Below are positions 35,482-43,984 of a DNA stretch of 64,000 nucleotides, in pieces. The DNA comes from Candidatus Eisenbergiella stercoravium (lineage in GTDB: Bacteria; Bacillota; Clostridia; Lachnospirales; Lachnospiraceae), in NCBI GenBank assembly GCA_019113175.1, contig DXHY01000011.1, positions 62,001 through 126,000 on the forward strand, given 5' to 3'. Numbering within the stretch: position 1 is the stretch's first letter; every line of letters begins with the position of its first letter. Both the position numbers and the translations under genes were made by a program. The notes under the pieces were generated by a model. That model was given only the letters and a program-made list of their open reading frames with translations, did no database searches and was not told the origin of the DNA.

Positions 35482-35742
35482 ATGAAAATGAAGGCAGTCA
35501 GGATTCAATTGAGCAGCGGCCTGGAGGCCAGACCGGTGGCAATGCTTGTGCAGGTGGCAAGCCAGCATGACAGCACCGTATATCTGGAATCGGAAGGAAG
35601 ACGCGTCAATGCCAAGAGCATCATGGGAATGATGAGCCTGGGACTGGATACCGGAGAAATGGTTACGGTGATTGCGGACGGACCGGATGAGGATACGGCA
35701 GTGGAGGATATCGCAAAGTATCTGTGCAGTGGAAAAGAATAA
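35482..35742 (+). CDS. crh: Crh-like HPr family protein (Glu at position 15)
   Basis: An 86-aa HPr-fold protein. In true HPr, His15 in GxHARP accepts phosphate from PTS enzyme I. Here the segment is SSGLEARPVAML with Glu15, so PTS phosphotransfer is not possible. Ser46 is present in NAKSIMGMMSLG, the site used by HPr kinase. This is the pattern of Bacillus Crh, which has Gln15 and Ser46 and serves only in CcpA-dependent repression. The location after whiA is also the crh position. The start at 35482 follows GGAGG and gives exact 15/46 numbering. A real HPr must be elsewhere in the genome. Confidence 0.9.
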   Translation: MKMKAVRIQLSSGLEARPVAMLVQVASQHDSTVYLESEGRRVNAKSIMGMMSLGLDTGEMVTVIADGPDEDTAVEDIAKYLCSGKE

Positions 35743-35775
35743 ACAGTATACTGCACAGGCGTTAAGATAAAGCGG

Positions 35776-35802
35776 AAGGAGCATGGTTCATGCTCCTTTT
35801 TG
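35776..35802 (+). terminator. Intrinsic terminator after the Crh-like gene
   Basis: A perfect 10-bp stem (AAGGAGCATG with CATGCTCCTT, loop GTT) followed by a short T-run. The next gene starts 25 bases later, so, as before uvrC, no promoter fits between terminator and gene. Confidence 0.85.
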
Positions 35803-35826
35803 TAATTCGGAAGGGAGGCGTTAATC

Positions 35827-36726
35827 GTGGCGAAGAAAAAAATGCTTTTTATATATAATCCCAAAGCGGGCAAGGAACAGATCAGAAATCATCTGAGCGG
35901 AGTGATTGATATTCTGGTTAAGGGCGGAAACGAGGTGACGGTTTATCCGACTCAATGTCCAGGTGATGCGGTGCGGGCGGCTCAGGAAAAGGCCAGAAGA
36001 TATGACTGCGTAGTCGCCAGCGGAGGAGACGGTACGCTGGACGAGGTGGTAACCGGAATCCTGCGGAGCGGCAAAGTTGTTCCGGTCGGCTATATTCCGG
36101 CAGGGAGTACGAATGACTTCGCCAACAGTCTGGGGCTTCCCAAAAACATGCTGCAGGCGGCTCAGACCGTGGTTGATGGCAGACTTTTTCCATGTGATAT
36201 CGGCTCCTTTAATGAAGATACCTTTGTGTACATAGCGGCCTTCGGTCTGTTTACGGATGTATCGTATGAAACGAAGCAGAAATATAAGAATGTGCTTGGC
36301 CATATGGCGTATCTTCTGGAAGGTATGAGACGGCTGCCCGCGGTCCGTTCCTACCGGATGAAGGTCTGGGCAGAGGAGATGGAGGTGGAGGGTGATTTCA
36401 TTTTTGGAATGGTGACCAACTCCCTTTCGGTAGGAGGGTTTAAGCGGATCACGGGAAAATATGTAGAGCTGGACGACGGCCTGTTTGAGGTGACGCTGAT
36501 CAAGAAGCCGAATAATCCCATGGAGCTGAATCAGATTCTGGCGGATCTTGTGAATCGGAATATCGATACGGATCAGATGTACTGCTTTAAGAGCGCGTCG
36601 CTGCGCATTGAGGCGGAGGAAGAAGTACCGTGGGCGCTGGACGGGGAATTCGGAGGAAAGCACAGCATAGTGGAGGTACGGAACCGGAAACAGCTGATTC
36701 AGTTCCGGGTGCCGCGAAAAGAATGA
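35827..36726 (+). CDS. Diacylglycerol/lipid kinase (YegS/BmrU type)
   Basis: A 299-aa lipid kinase. It has the N-terminal IYNPKAGKEQ (9-18), the ATP-binding VVASGGDGTLDEVV (about 60-73) and IPAGSTNDFANSLG (about 86-99), and the C-terminal DGLFEVTLI and WALDGEFG blocks. It phosphorylates diacylglycerol or a similar membrane lipid with ATP, recycling it into phospholipid. It starts with GTG at 35827 after GGGAGG. The substrate within the family is not certain. Confidence 0.92.
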   Translation: MAKKKMLFIYNPKAGKEQIRNHLSGVIDILVKGGNEVTVYPTQCPGDAVRAAQEKARRYDCVVASGGDGTLDEVVTGILRSGKVVPVGYIPAGSTNDFANSLGLPKNMLQAAQTVVDGRLFPCDIGSFNEDTFVYIAAFGLFTDVSYETKQKYKNVLGHMAYLLEGMRRLPAVRSYRMKVWAEEMEVEGDFIFGMVTNSLSVGGFKRITGKYVELDDGLFEVTLIKKPNNPMELNQILADLVNRNIDTDQMYCFKSASLRIEAEEEVPWALDGEFGGKHSIVEVRNRKQLIQFRVPRKE

Positions 36727-36784
36727 AAAAAGTTATTTCGTGAAAAGTTTAACTTTCTGTATTTTCTTTTGGCAGAAGATGGGG

Positions 36785-36904
36785 TATAATAGCATCGGTA
36801 AAAGAATTCTATTTTACAAATTCAACTGAGGCGGAAAGATGCCGCAGCTGTCCGGCAGGACGGAGGCGGAGGAAAGCTGCCGAATTGAAGGCCGCTTACG
36901 CGGC
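36785..36904 (+). promoter_or_regulatory. fba promoter and structured leader
   Basis: A consensus TATAAT (36785-36790) with a poor -35 begins a leader of about 125 bases. The leader has a GTCC-GGCA-GGAC hairpin near 36850, a GCAGCT/AGCTGC pairing around it, and a perfect GCCGC-TTAC-GCGGC hairpin at 36891-36904, seven bases before AGGAGG. No known riboswitch class is recognised. Confidence 0.55.
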
Positions 36905-36919
36905 GGAACAGGAGGAACT

Positions 36920-37783
36920 ATGTTAGTATCAGCAAAAGAAATGCTCGACAAGGCGAAAGCCGGTCACTATGCAGTTGGCCAGTTCAACATCAACAATCTG
37001 GAGTGGACGAAAGCCATCCTTCAGACGGCTCAGGAGCTGAATTCTCCCGTTATCCTCGGCGTTTCCGAGGGCGCAGGAAAGTATATGGCAGGTTATAAGA
37101 CCGTTGTGGGAATGGTAAACGGAATGCTCGAAGAGCTGAATATCACCGTTCCGGTTGCTCTGCATCTGGATCACGGCGGATATGATGCCTGCTATAAGTG
37201 CATCGAGGCAGGATTCTCCTCCATCATGTTCGATGGATCTCATTATCCGATCGAAGAGAACGTTGCAAAGACCAAGGAGCTGGTTGCTGCGGCTCATGCG
37301 AAGGGACTTTCCATTGAGGCTGAGGTTGGAGCCATCGGCGGAGAAGAGGACGGCGTAATCGGAATGGGCGAGTGCGCAGATCCCAAGGAGTGCAAGATGG
37401 TAGCTGATCTGGGCGTTGATTTCCTGGCAGCGGGCATCGGCAACATCCATGGCAAATATCCTGCAAACTGGAAGGGACTTTCCTTCGAGACTCTGGATGC
37501 CATCCAGCAGCTCACCGGAGATCTTCCGCTGGTTCTTCACGGCGGCACCGGAATCCCGGCTGACATGATCAAGAAGGCAATCTCCCTCGGCGTTTCCAAG
37601 ATTAACGTGAACACCGAGTGCCAGCTGGCATTTGCTGCTGCTACCAGAAAGTATATCGAAGAGGGCAAGGATCAGGAAGGCAAGGGCTATGACCCTCGTA
37701 AGCTTCTGGCTCCCGGAACCCAGGCGATCAAGGATACTGTAAAAGAGAAAATGGAAATGTTCGGTTCCGTTGGAAAGGCCTGA
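36920..37783 (+). CDS. fba: Class II fructose-1,6-bisphosphate aldolase
   Basis: A 287-aa zinc-dependent aldolase that splits fructose-1,6-bisphosphate into two triose phosphates. Zinc ligands and catalytic residues are in LHLDHGGYDAC (Asp84, His85), GNIHGKY (His178) and VLHGGTGIP (His207). Codon choice is strongly biased compared with neighbours, as expected for a very highly expressed glycolytic gene. The start at 36920 has AGGAGG; the frame is open back to 36839 but that part is leader. A strong terminator follows, so it is a single-gene unit. Confidence 0.96.
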   Translation: MLVSAKEMLDKAKAGHYAVGQFNINNLEWTKAILQTAQELNSPVILGVSEGAGKYMAGYKTVVGMVNGMLEELNITVPVALHLDHGGYDACYKCIEAGFSSIMFDGSHYPIEENVAKTKELVAAAHAKGLSIEAEVGAIGGEEDGVIGMGECADPKECKMVADLGVDFLAAGIGNIHGKYPANWKGLSFETLDAIQQLTGDLPLVLHGGTGIPADMIKKAISLGVSKINVNTECQLAFAAATRKYIEEGKDQEGKGYDPRKLLAPGTQAIKDTVKEKMEMFGSVGKA

Positions 37784-37844
37784 GAAGCGGATTTTTAAAG
37801 GAAAATCTGCTCCGGCAGAAAGACCGGAAACCGGCAGAAATAAG

Positions 37845-37879
37845 AAGGGGCTGCCGCACTGAGTGCGGCGGCTCCTTTT
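37845..37879 (+). terminator. Intrinsic terminator after fba
   Basis: A 15-base stem with loop TGA (37845-37859 with 37863-37877; two G-T pairs) followed by TTTTATAT. Strong and well placed 60 bases after the fba stop. Confidence 0.88.
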
Positions 37880-37978
37880 ATATATGGGTCGGATCGCCCT
37901 GGTTGAGAGACTGATGCTATGGCGTCCGGCCTGGTTTTGGATGGAATCGGCGTGCTCTGTGTCAGGAATACATTTAGA

Positions 37979-38036
37979 ATGTGGACGGATGACCACATAA
38001 TATGAGATTGCATGGAACGGCCCTGCCGTATAAAAT
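37979..38036 (+). promoter_or_regulatory. Promoter and operator candidate of the GH42 gene
   Basis: An inverted repeat ATGTGG-N8-CCACAT (37979-37998) lies just before a possible promoter, TTGCAT (38008-38013) and TAAAAT (38031-38036) with a 17-bp spacer. The rest of the 300-base gap (37880-37978) shows nothing else. The binding protein is unknown. Confidence 0.4.
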
Positions 38037-38080
38037 AGAAGAGAAAGAACAGGCAAAGGAAAAAAAGGAAGGAGAAGATC

Positions 38081-40138
38081 ATGAGAGAAATCATCAATGG
38101 GAACAATCTGGTGCTTGGTACCTGCTATTATCCCGAACATTGGGACAGAAGCCTGTGGGAGGAGGATCTGAACCGGATGCTGGAGGCGGGAATCCGCGTT
38201 ATCCGCATCGCAGAATTCGCCTGGAATAAGATCGAACCGCGGGAGGGGGAATATACCTGGGAATTTTTTGACTCATTCCTGGATGTTGTGGAAAAAACAC
38301 CCATGAAGGTTATTTTCTGCACGCCGACAGCCACGCCGCCCGCCTGGCTGGTGGAGGAATATCCGGAGGTGCTGAACGCGCAGATGGACGGAACCCTTTA
38401 TCGGCATGGAGCAAGAAGACATTACAATTACAATTCCCCCATCTATCAGCGTTTTGCGGCCAACATTACGGAAAAATCCGCCGCCCATTACGGTCCCCGT
38501 CCCTGCGTGATCGGCTGGCAGATCGACAATGAGTTAAACTGCGAAACCTCGGAATTCTATTCGCAGAGCGATACGGTGGCTTTTCGTGAATTTCTGAAGA
38601 AAAAATATGGTACTATCGAGGCGCTCAACGAGGCCTGGGGCACGGTGTTCTGGAACCAGACCTATACCGCCTGGAGCGAGGTGTATGTGCCGCAGACCAC
38701 CATCAGCAATTCCACCAATCCGCACCGGGTTCTGGATTATCTGCGCTTCATTTCCGACAGCGCCTGCCGTTTCGCCGGACTGCAGGCCAGAATCATACGG
38801 AAATATAAAAAGCCGGATGATTTCATCACCACCAACGGTCTGTTCGGAAACCTGGACAATCACCGGATGACAGAGGAAAGCCTGGATTTCATCACCTACG
38901 ATTCCTATCCGAATTTTGCCTACTGCCTGGACTCCTACAATGACAGGGATCTGCTGAAGGACCGGAAGTGGAGCCGTAATCTGACGGAGACGAGAGCGAT
39001 TTCTCCGAATTTCGGCATCATGGAGCAGCAGTCCGGAGCCAACGGCTGGAACACCCGGATGGAGGCTCCCACCCCCAGACCCGGTCAGATGACACTGTGG
39101 ACCATGCAGTCCATCGCCCATGGGGCGGATTATGTGAGCTATTTCCGCTGGCGCACCTGCACGGTGGGGACGGAAATCTACTGGCACGGCATTCTGGACT
39201 ATTCCGGCAGAGAAAACCGGAGACTGCGTGAGCTGCGGGACATCCACAGAAAGGTGGAAGGACTGCAGGAGATTGCCGGATCCGTTTACGAAGCAAAGGT
39301 GGGTATCCTGAAGGATTACGACAACATCTGGGACGCTCAGGTGGACAGATGGCATGAGCGGGTGGACCGGGAGAGCCAGAAGAACCTGTTTGCTGCAGCC
39401 CAGCTTATGCATACACCGGTGGATTTTGTCTATCTGACGGAATACACAACCCTTTCTGATCTGCAGAAATATGAGCTTTTGTTCTATCCTCATGCGGTGA
39501 TCCTGACAGAGGAACGCATGGCTGTTCTGGAGGCCTATGTGCGGAAAGGCGGAAAGCTGGTCATGGGCTGCCGTACCGGCTATAAGGACTTAAACGGCAG
39601 ATGTGTCATGGATTATCTGCCCGGCCCTGCCGCAAATCTTACCGGAACGGATATCCCGGAATACAGCTTCGTCGCACCGGATGAGGGAAAGGTTTACGCC
39701 GACTGGGACGGTGAAAAGATCGAAGCCGCCGTATTCAACGACATCCTCGCGCCTGTGGGAGAAAACGCCGAGGTGCTTGCCGTCTATGAAAACAGCTATT
39801 ACGCGGGAGAGCCTGCCCTCATCCGGAACCGGTTTGGAAGGGGAGAGGCATACTATTTCGGCGGCGCGTTCAGCCTGGAGGCGGCGAAGGCCTTCCTGAG
39901 AAGGCTCGAAGCAGCACAGCCCTATGCGAAGATAATCGAGGTGCCGGAGGGCTGTGAGATCGCGGTGAGAAGAAAGCCGGGAGCGGACGGCGCGGCATAT
40001 CTGTTTGTGCTTAACTATCAGCATGAGCCCGTGCAGATTACGCTGAAGCAGCCCATGCGGGAGCTGACAGGCGGAAATCCGGAGGAAGGAACCATTACCG
40101 TGGAAAAATTTGGAGTAAAAGTGTACCGGATGCCGTGA
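38081..40138 (+). CDS. Glycoside hydrolase family 42 beta-galactosidase
   Basis: A 685-aa GH42 enzyme that removes beta-linked galactose from oligosaccharides such as galactans or lactose-type sugars. The TIM-barrel carries the acid/base Glu151 (GWQIDNELNCE) and the nucleophile Glu315 (GIMEQQSGANGW). A trimerisation domain (about 400-600) and a small C-terminal beta domain follow. N-terminal TCYYPEHWD is a family hallmark. No signal peptide. RBS GAAGGAGAAG. A WYL regulator gene lies directly downstream in the same direction. Confidence 0.95.
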   Translation: MREIINGNNLVLGTCYYPEHWDRSLWEEDLNRMLEAGIRVIRIAEFAWNKIEPREGEYTWEFFDSFLDVVEKTPMKVIFCTPTATPPAWLVEEYPEVLNAQMDGTLYRHGARRHYNYNSPIYQRFAANITEKSAAHYGPRPCVIGWQIDNELNCETSEFYSQSDTVAFREFLKKKYGTIEALNEAWGTVFWNQTYTAWSEVYVPQTTISNSTNPHRVLDYLRFISDSACRFAGLQARIIRKYKKPDDFITTNGLFGNLDNHRMTEESLDFITYDSYPNFAYCLDSYNDRDLLKDRKWSRNLTETRAISPNFGIMEQQSGANGWNTRMEAPTPRPGQMTLWTMQSIAHGADYVSYFRWRTCTVGTEIYWHGILDYSGRENRRLRELRDIHRKVEGLQEIAGSVYEAKVGILKDYDNIWDAQVDRWHERVDRESQKNLFAAAQLMHTPVDFVYLTEYTTLSDLQKYELLFYPHAVILTEERMAVLEAYVRKGGKLVMGCRTGYKDLNGRCVMDYLPGPAANLTGTDIPEYSFVAPDEGKVYADWDGEKIEAAVFNDILAPVGENAEVLAVYENSYYAGEPALIRNRFGRGEAYYFGGAFSLEAAKAFLRRLEAAQPYAKIIEVPEGCEIAVRRKPGADGAAYLFVLNYQHEPVQITLKQPMRELTGGNPEEGTITVEKFGVKVYRMP

Positions 40139-40141
40139 GCC

Positions 40142-40158
40142 CTGCCCCGGCGGGGCAG
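40142..40158 (+). other. GC hairpin before the WYL gene
   Basis: A perfect 7-bp stem CTGCCCC (40142-40148) with GGGGCAG (40152-40158). It sits three bases after the GH42 stop and six before the ribosome site of the next gene, without a T-run. It matches the pattern of short GC hairpins before ribosome sites seen elsewhere in the window. Confidence 0.5.
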
Positions 40159-40178
40159 TAATGTTGAGGAGAAAGCGG

Positions 40179-41093
40179 ATGAGAACGGATCGGCTGTATG
40201 CGATCACAGTTTATCTGATGAATCACGGGAGAACGTCGGCAGGAGAACTGGCACGCCGTTTTGAGGTATCCGTGCGCACTATTCAGAGGGATATGGATTC
40301 CCTGTGCGCCGCAGGCATTCCCATCGCGGCGACGGCCGGAATAAACGGCGGATATGAACTGGCGGAGCGCTTTACCTTAAACAATCAGATCATATCCCGG
40401 CAGGATTATTCCCATATTCTTACCGCGTTAAACGGTCTGGCTACGGCGACGGGAGACAGAGGAATTTCTGACATATATGAAAAAATCAGTCCGGCGGCCG
40501 ATGGAAATCAGACAGGGATGATTCTGGATTTTTCTGTTCTGCAGGAGGGAAACAGCCGGTTCCTGCCGCTCCTTCAGACAGCGGTCAGCGAAAGGAAGGC
40601 GGTAACCTTCCGATATACCAACAACAGAAATGAAACGAAAATCCATACGGTGGAGCCGATTGCGGTAATTTACAGATGGTACTCCTGGTATCTGCTGGCG
40701 TACTCGCCGGAAAAGGGGGACTACAGAACCTATAAGCTTCTCCGTATGGAAAACCTTGAGACAACCGACATTGACTTTACCAGAGAGCATGCCTGTCCGG
40801 AGAAAGTTCTCGCAGAGCACGACCGGCACAATACGTTCACTCAGACCGCTGTTACGGTGAAATGTGATCCGGATTATGTGATGAAAACTGCTGAATATCT
40901 GAACGGGAGGGTGACGAAATACCTGGATGATAAGAAGGCCCTGATGGAATTGTCTGTGGTTGAGAGCGAACAGCTTTGGATCGGCACCCTGCTGTCTCTT
41001 GGAGATCATGTTGAGATCGTTTCTCCGGACCACATAAAACAGAGAGTGCTTGACTGCGCCGAAAAAATTATTTCTCTGTACCGGAAACCATGA
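40179..41093 (+). CDS. WYL-domain transcriptional regulator (YafY-like)
   Basis: A 304-aa regulator with an N-terminal helix-turn-helix (about 5-55; SAGELARRFEVSVRTIQRDMD) and a C-terminal WYL ligand-sensing domain (about 130-300; IYRWYSWYLLAYS). A linker RFTLNNQIISRQDY is typical. The start at 40179 is chosen because GAGGAG lies eight bases upstream; an ATG at 40161 precedes that site. The target is not evident; GH42 upstream and the GNAT-DUF3795 gene downstream are the neighbours. A second WYL gene is at 44688. Confidence 0.9.
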   Translation: MRTDRLYAITVYLMNHGRTSAGELARRFEVSVRTIQRDMDSLCAAGIPIAATAGINGGYELAERFTLNNQIISRQDYSHILTALNGLATATGDRGISDIYEKISPAADGNQTGMILDFSVLQEGNSRFLPLLQTAVSERKAVTFRYTNNRNETKIHTVEPIAVIYRWYSWYLLAYSPEKGDYRTYKLLRMENLETTDIDFTREHACPEKVLAEHDRHNTFTQTAVTVKCDPDYVMKTAEYLNGRVTKYLDDKKALMELSVVESEQLWIGTLLSLGDHVEIVSPDHIKQRVLDCAEKIISLYRKP

Positions 41094-41186
41094 CATAATG
41101 CTGACGTAGTTCCTCTGATACAATGATACAAAAATACGCCTGCAGGGCGGGATTCAAAGATCAGTGTCAAAAAGGAGGAACCTGCG

Positions 41187-41993
41187 ATGTCGACAGCCAA
41201 ATATGATGAAAAATGTCCGGTTTATGAAACGCCGTCCTTCATGCTTCGTCCGGTCGGAGAGGGAAATGAGATCTGTTCCTGTCGAAGGGAATATGAGGAG
41301 CATAAACATGTGAGGTTTGCAATTCTTTCCAAAACCGGCGGGGAGGCGGCCGGAACTCTTGAAATTTCCGGCGGAAAAGAAGGAATTTTGCGATCGGATC
41401 TTTTCCCGGATTATGACGGAGAAGCCTTTATGGAAGAACTGATCCGGCTGGCGGTACTGCGTTTTATCCGGGATTTTCGGATGGAGAGCCTGAAGGTGAA
41501 AGTCTCTGATACCCCGGAGAGAATTCCGCTGCTGAGAAAATATGGCTTTATTCCATCAAAAACCCGTCGAAACGGATTGGAATATTACGAACGGTCTGTC
41601 AGAAGAACCTTTGATCCGGACAGAGGTATCGCGTTCTGCGGGCTGGCATGCTGTGTCTGCGGGGAAAACAAAACCTGCGCCGGGTGCAGGAAGGGCGGCT
41701 GCGGGGACAGAGAAGCCTGCAGAAATTACCGGTGCTGCAGCGCAAAGGGACTGGAGGGCTGCTGGGCATGCGGAGATTTTCCCTGCGATGCTCCCATGCT
41801 GGCAAAACCAAGAGTCAGAGCCTTTGCCGAATACGTGGCGGAAAACGGAGAGGAGCGCCTGCTTGCCGCGCTGAAAAGGAATGAGGAGTGCGGTGTGCTT
41901 TACCATTATGACGGCCAGCTGACGGGCGATTACGATCTGTTTCAGAGAAAAGAAGAGATCATTGCCTTTCTCGAGCGGGGGCTGCAGAATTGA
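41187..41993 (+). CDS. GNAT-like domain fused to DUF3795
   Basis: A 268-aa protein in two parts. Residues about 30-135 look like a reduced GNAT acetyltransferase (AFMEELIRLAVLRFIRDF and the closing IPLLRKYGFIPSK). Residues about 148-262 are a Cys-rich DUF3795 domain: CGLACCVCGENKTCAGC and GCWACGDFPCD hold paired cysteines that probably bind metal. The function of DUF3795 is unknown. The ribosome site AGGAGG is strong. It stands alone, with no clear operon partner. Confidence 0.78.
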   Translation: MSTAKYDEKCPVYETPSFMLRPVGEGNEICSCRREYEEHKHVRFAILSKTGGEAAGTLEISGGKEGILRSDLFPDYDGEAFMEELIRLAVLRFIRDFRMESLKVKVSDTPERIPLLRKYGFIPSKTRRNGLEYYERSVRRTFDPDRGIAFCGLACCVCGENKTCAGCRKGGCGDREACRNYRCCSAKGLEGCWACGDFPCDAPMLAKPRVRAFAEYVAENGEERLLAALKRNEECGVLYHYDGQLTGDYDLFQRKEEIIAFLERGLQN

Positions 41994-42097
41994 TTCCTGA
42001 TGGAAGCTTCCGGATGCAGAATTCTTCAAACCCTGCATTTCAGCCGCTTCCGCTTATCCAAAATAATTCTCATTCATAAAAATTTAAGCCAAATTTT

Positions 42098-42126
42098 ATT
42101 GATTTAATTGATTTATCATGTATAAT
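42098..42126 (+). promoter_or_regulatory. pckA promoter
   Basis: TTGATT (42099-42104) and TATAAT (42121-42126) with a 16-bp spacer, the -10 preceded by TG. The segment ATTGATTTA is repeated in tandem (42098-42106, 42107-42115) across the spacer and may be a regulator site. The other bases of 41994-42198 are A/T-rich and hold no gene. Confidence 0.65.
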
Positions 42127-42198
42127 TATGGATATGGGAAAAAAGGAGAAAATATCCGAATTTCCTGAAAAATAATAAGAAGAGAGGTAATAGGTAAG

Positions 42199-43803
42199 AT
42201 GGCAGCGATTGATTTAACCAAGTATGGCATCACAGGAACCGTGGAAATTGTTCACAACCCTTCCTATGAGCTGTTATTTGAAGAAGAAACCAAGCCGGGT
42301 CTTGAGGGATATGAAAAAGGACAGGTCAGCGAGCTGGGTGCAGTTAACGTAATGACCGGTATCTATACGGGACGTTCCCCCAAAGACAAATTCATCGTAA
42401 TGGATGAGAATTCCAAGGACACCGTATGGTGGACCTCCGATGAGTACAAGAACGACAACCATCCCGCTTCCGAAGAGACCTGGAAGGCAGTAAAGGACAT
42501 TGCTCTGAAGGAGCTCTCTGATAAGAAGCTGTATGTTGTAGATGCTTTCTGCGGCGCCAACAAGGATACCCGCATGGCGATCCGTTTCATCATGGAAGTT
42601 GCCTGGCAGGCACACTTTGTAACCAACATGTTCATTAAGCCTTCCGAGGAAGAGCTTGCAAACTTTGAGCCTGATTTCGTTGTCTACAACGCTTCCAAGG
42701 CGAAGGTTGAGAACTACAAGGAGCTGGGACTGAACTCCGAGACGGCAGTTGTATTCAACATCACCAGCCGCGAGCAGGTTATCCTGAACACCTGGTATGG
42801 CGGAGAGATGAAGAAGGGTATGTTCTCCATGATGAACTACTACCTGCCTCTGAAGGGAATCGCTTCCATGCACTGCTCCGCGAATACCGATATGAACGGT
42901 GAGAACACCGCCATCTTCTTCGGCCTTTCCGGAACCGGTAAGACCACCCTTTCCACCGATCCCAAGCGTCTGCTGATCGGCGATGACGAGCACGGCTGGG
43001 ACGACAACGGCGTGTTCAACTTCGAGGGCGGCTGCTATGCAAAGGTTATCGACCTGGACAAGGACTCCGAGCCTGATATCTACAACGCAATCAAGAGAAA
43101 CGCTCTGCTTGAGAACGTAACTCTGGATGAGAACGGCAAGATCGACTTCACCGATAAGAGCGTGACCGAGAACACCCGTGTATCTTATCCGATTGACCAT
43201 ATTAAGAACATTGTGCGCCCTGTATCTGCAGCGCCTGCAGCCAAGGAAGTTATCTTCCTGTCCGCTGACGCTTTCGGCGTACTGCCTCCGGTATCCATCC
43301 TGACTCCCGAACAGACCCAGTACTACTTCCTGTCCGGATTCACCGCAAAGCTTGCCGGAACCGAGCGCGGAATCACCGAGCCCACTCCTACCTTCTCCGC
43401 CTGCTTCGGACAGGCCTTCCTGGAGCTGCATCCGACCAAGTATGCGGAAGAGCTGGTAAAGAGAATGCAGCAGAGCGGCGCAAAGGCTTATCTGGTTAAC
43501 ACCGGATGGAACGGCACCGGAAAGCGTATCTCCATCAAGGATACCCGCGGAATCATCGACGCGATCCTGAACGGAGACATTCTGAAGGCTCCCACCAAGA
43601 AGATCCCTTACTTCAACATCGAAGTACCTACCGAGCTTCCTGGTGTTGACACCAACATCCTTGACCCTCGCGACACCTATGCAGATGCGTCCGAGTGGGA
43701 GACCAAGGCGAAGGATCTGGCTTCCAGATTCATCAAGAACTTCTCCAAGTACGAAGGAAACGAAGCCGGAAAGGCTCTGGTTTCCGCTGGCCCTCAGCTG
43801 TAA
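42199..43803 (+). CDS. pckA: Phosphoenolpyruvate carboxykinase (ATP)
   Basis: A 534-aa ATP-dependent PEP carboxykinase, which interconverts oxaloacetate and PEP. In gut anaerobes it often runs towards oxaloacetate to fix CO2 and make ATP. It has the Walker [10 protein letters not shown] (242-250), [12 protein letters not shown] with the metal-binding aspartates, and the substrate-binding GRSPKDKF (58-65). Codon use is strongly biased, as in fba. It has its own promoter and terminator. Confidence 0.97.
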   Translation: MAAIDLTKYGITGTVEIVHNPSYELLFEEETKPGLEGYEKGQVSELGAVNVMTGIYTGRSPKDKFIVMDENSKDTVWWTSDEYKNDNHPASEETWKAVKDIALKELSDKKLYVVDAFCGANKDTRMAIRFIMEVAWQAHFVTNMFIKPSEEELANFEPDFVVYNASKAKVENYKELGLNSETAVVFNITSREQVILNTWYGGEMKKGMFSMMNYYLPLKGIASMHCSANTDMNGENTAIFFGLSGTGKTTLSTDPKRLLIGDDEHGWDDNGVFNFEGGCYAKVIDLDKDSEPDIYNAIKRNALLENVTLDENGKIDFTDKSVTENTRVSYPIDHIKNIVRPVSAAPAAKEVIFLSADAFGVLPPVSILTPEQTQYYFLSGFTAKLAGTERGITEPTPTFSACFGQAFLELHPTKYAEELVKRMQQSGAKAYLVNTGWNGTGKRISIKDTRGIIDAILNGDILKAPTKKIPYFNIEVPTELPGVDTNILDPRDTYADASEWETKAKDLASRFIKNFSKYEGNEAGKALVSAGPQL

Positions 43804-43861
43804 ATCGTACCGGTACAGGCATATCTGCGCAGACGCTTATCAGTCATGCGCAGGATATACA

Positions 43862-43889
43862 TTGCATAATATGCATGCATATCATGCAA
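43862..43889. repeat. 28-bp near-perfect palindrome after pckA
   Basis: The sequence from 43862 to 43889 is symmetric about 43875.5, with the perfect 14-bp core ATATGCATGCATAT (43869-43882) and outer arms TTGCAT and ATGCAA; only the 43868/43883 pair fails. As DNA it is a good dimer-binding site; as RNA it has almost no loop. It lies between the pckA stop and its terminator. Confidence 0.55.
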
Positions 43890-43912
43890 GAAAAAAGAAT
43901 TTCGGATTTTTT

Positions 43913-43941
43913 CAGGCGTGGCTTTGGCCGCGCCTGTTTTT
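43913..43941 (+). terminator. Intrinsic terminator after pckA
   Basis: A 10-bp stem (43913-43922 with 43927-43936, one G-T pair, loop TTTG) followed by TTTTT. Confidence 0.85.
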
Positions 43942-43984
43942 GAAAGATGCTTTTTCTATCCGATGAAAGGGAGGTGAAACGGAA

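Noticed and set aside
36929-38140. 403-codon open frame on the minus strand opposite fba
   Set aside because: Crosses the fba gene and its terminator; shadow of the strongly biased fba codons.
42098-42115. FNR/CRP-like box in the pckA promoter
   Set aside because: ATTGATTTA is repeated in the same direction; the inverted half (ATCAA) that such boxes need is missing.
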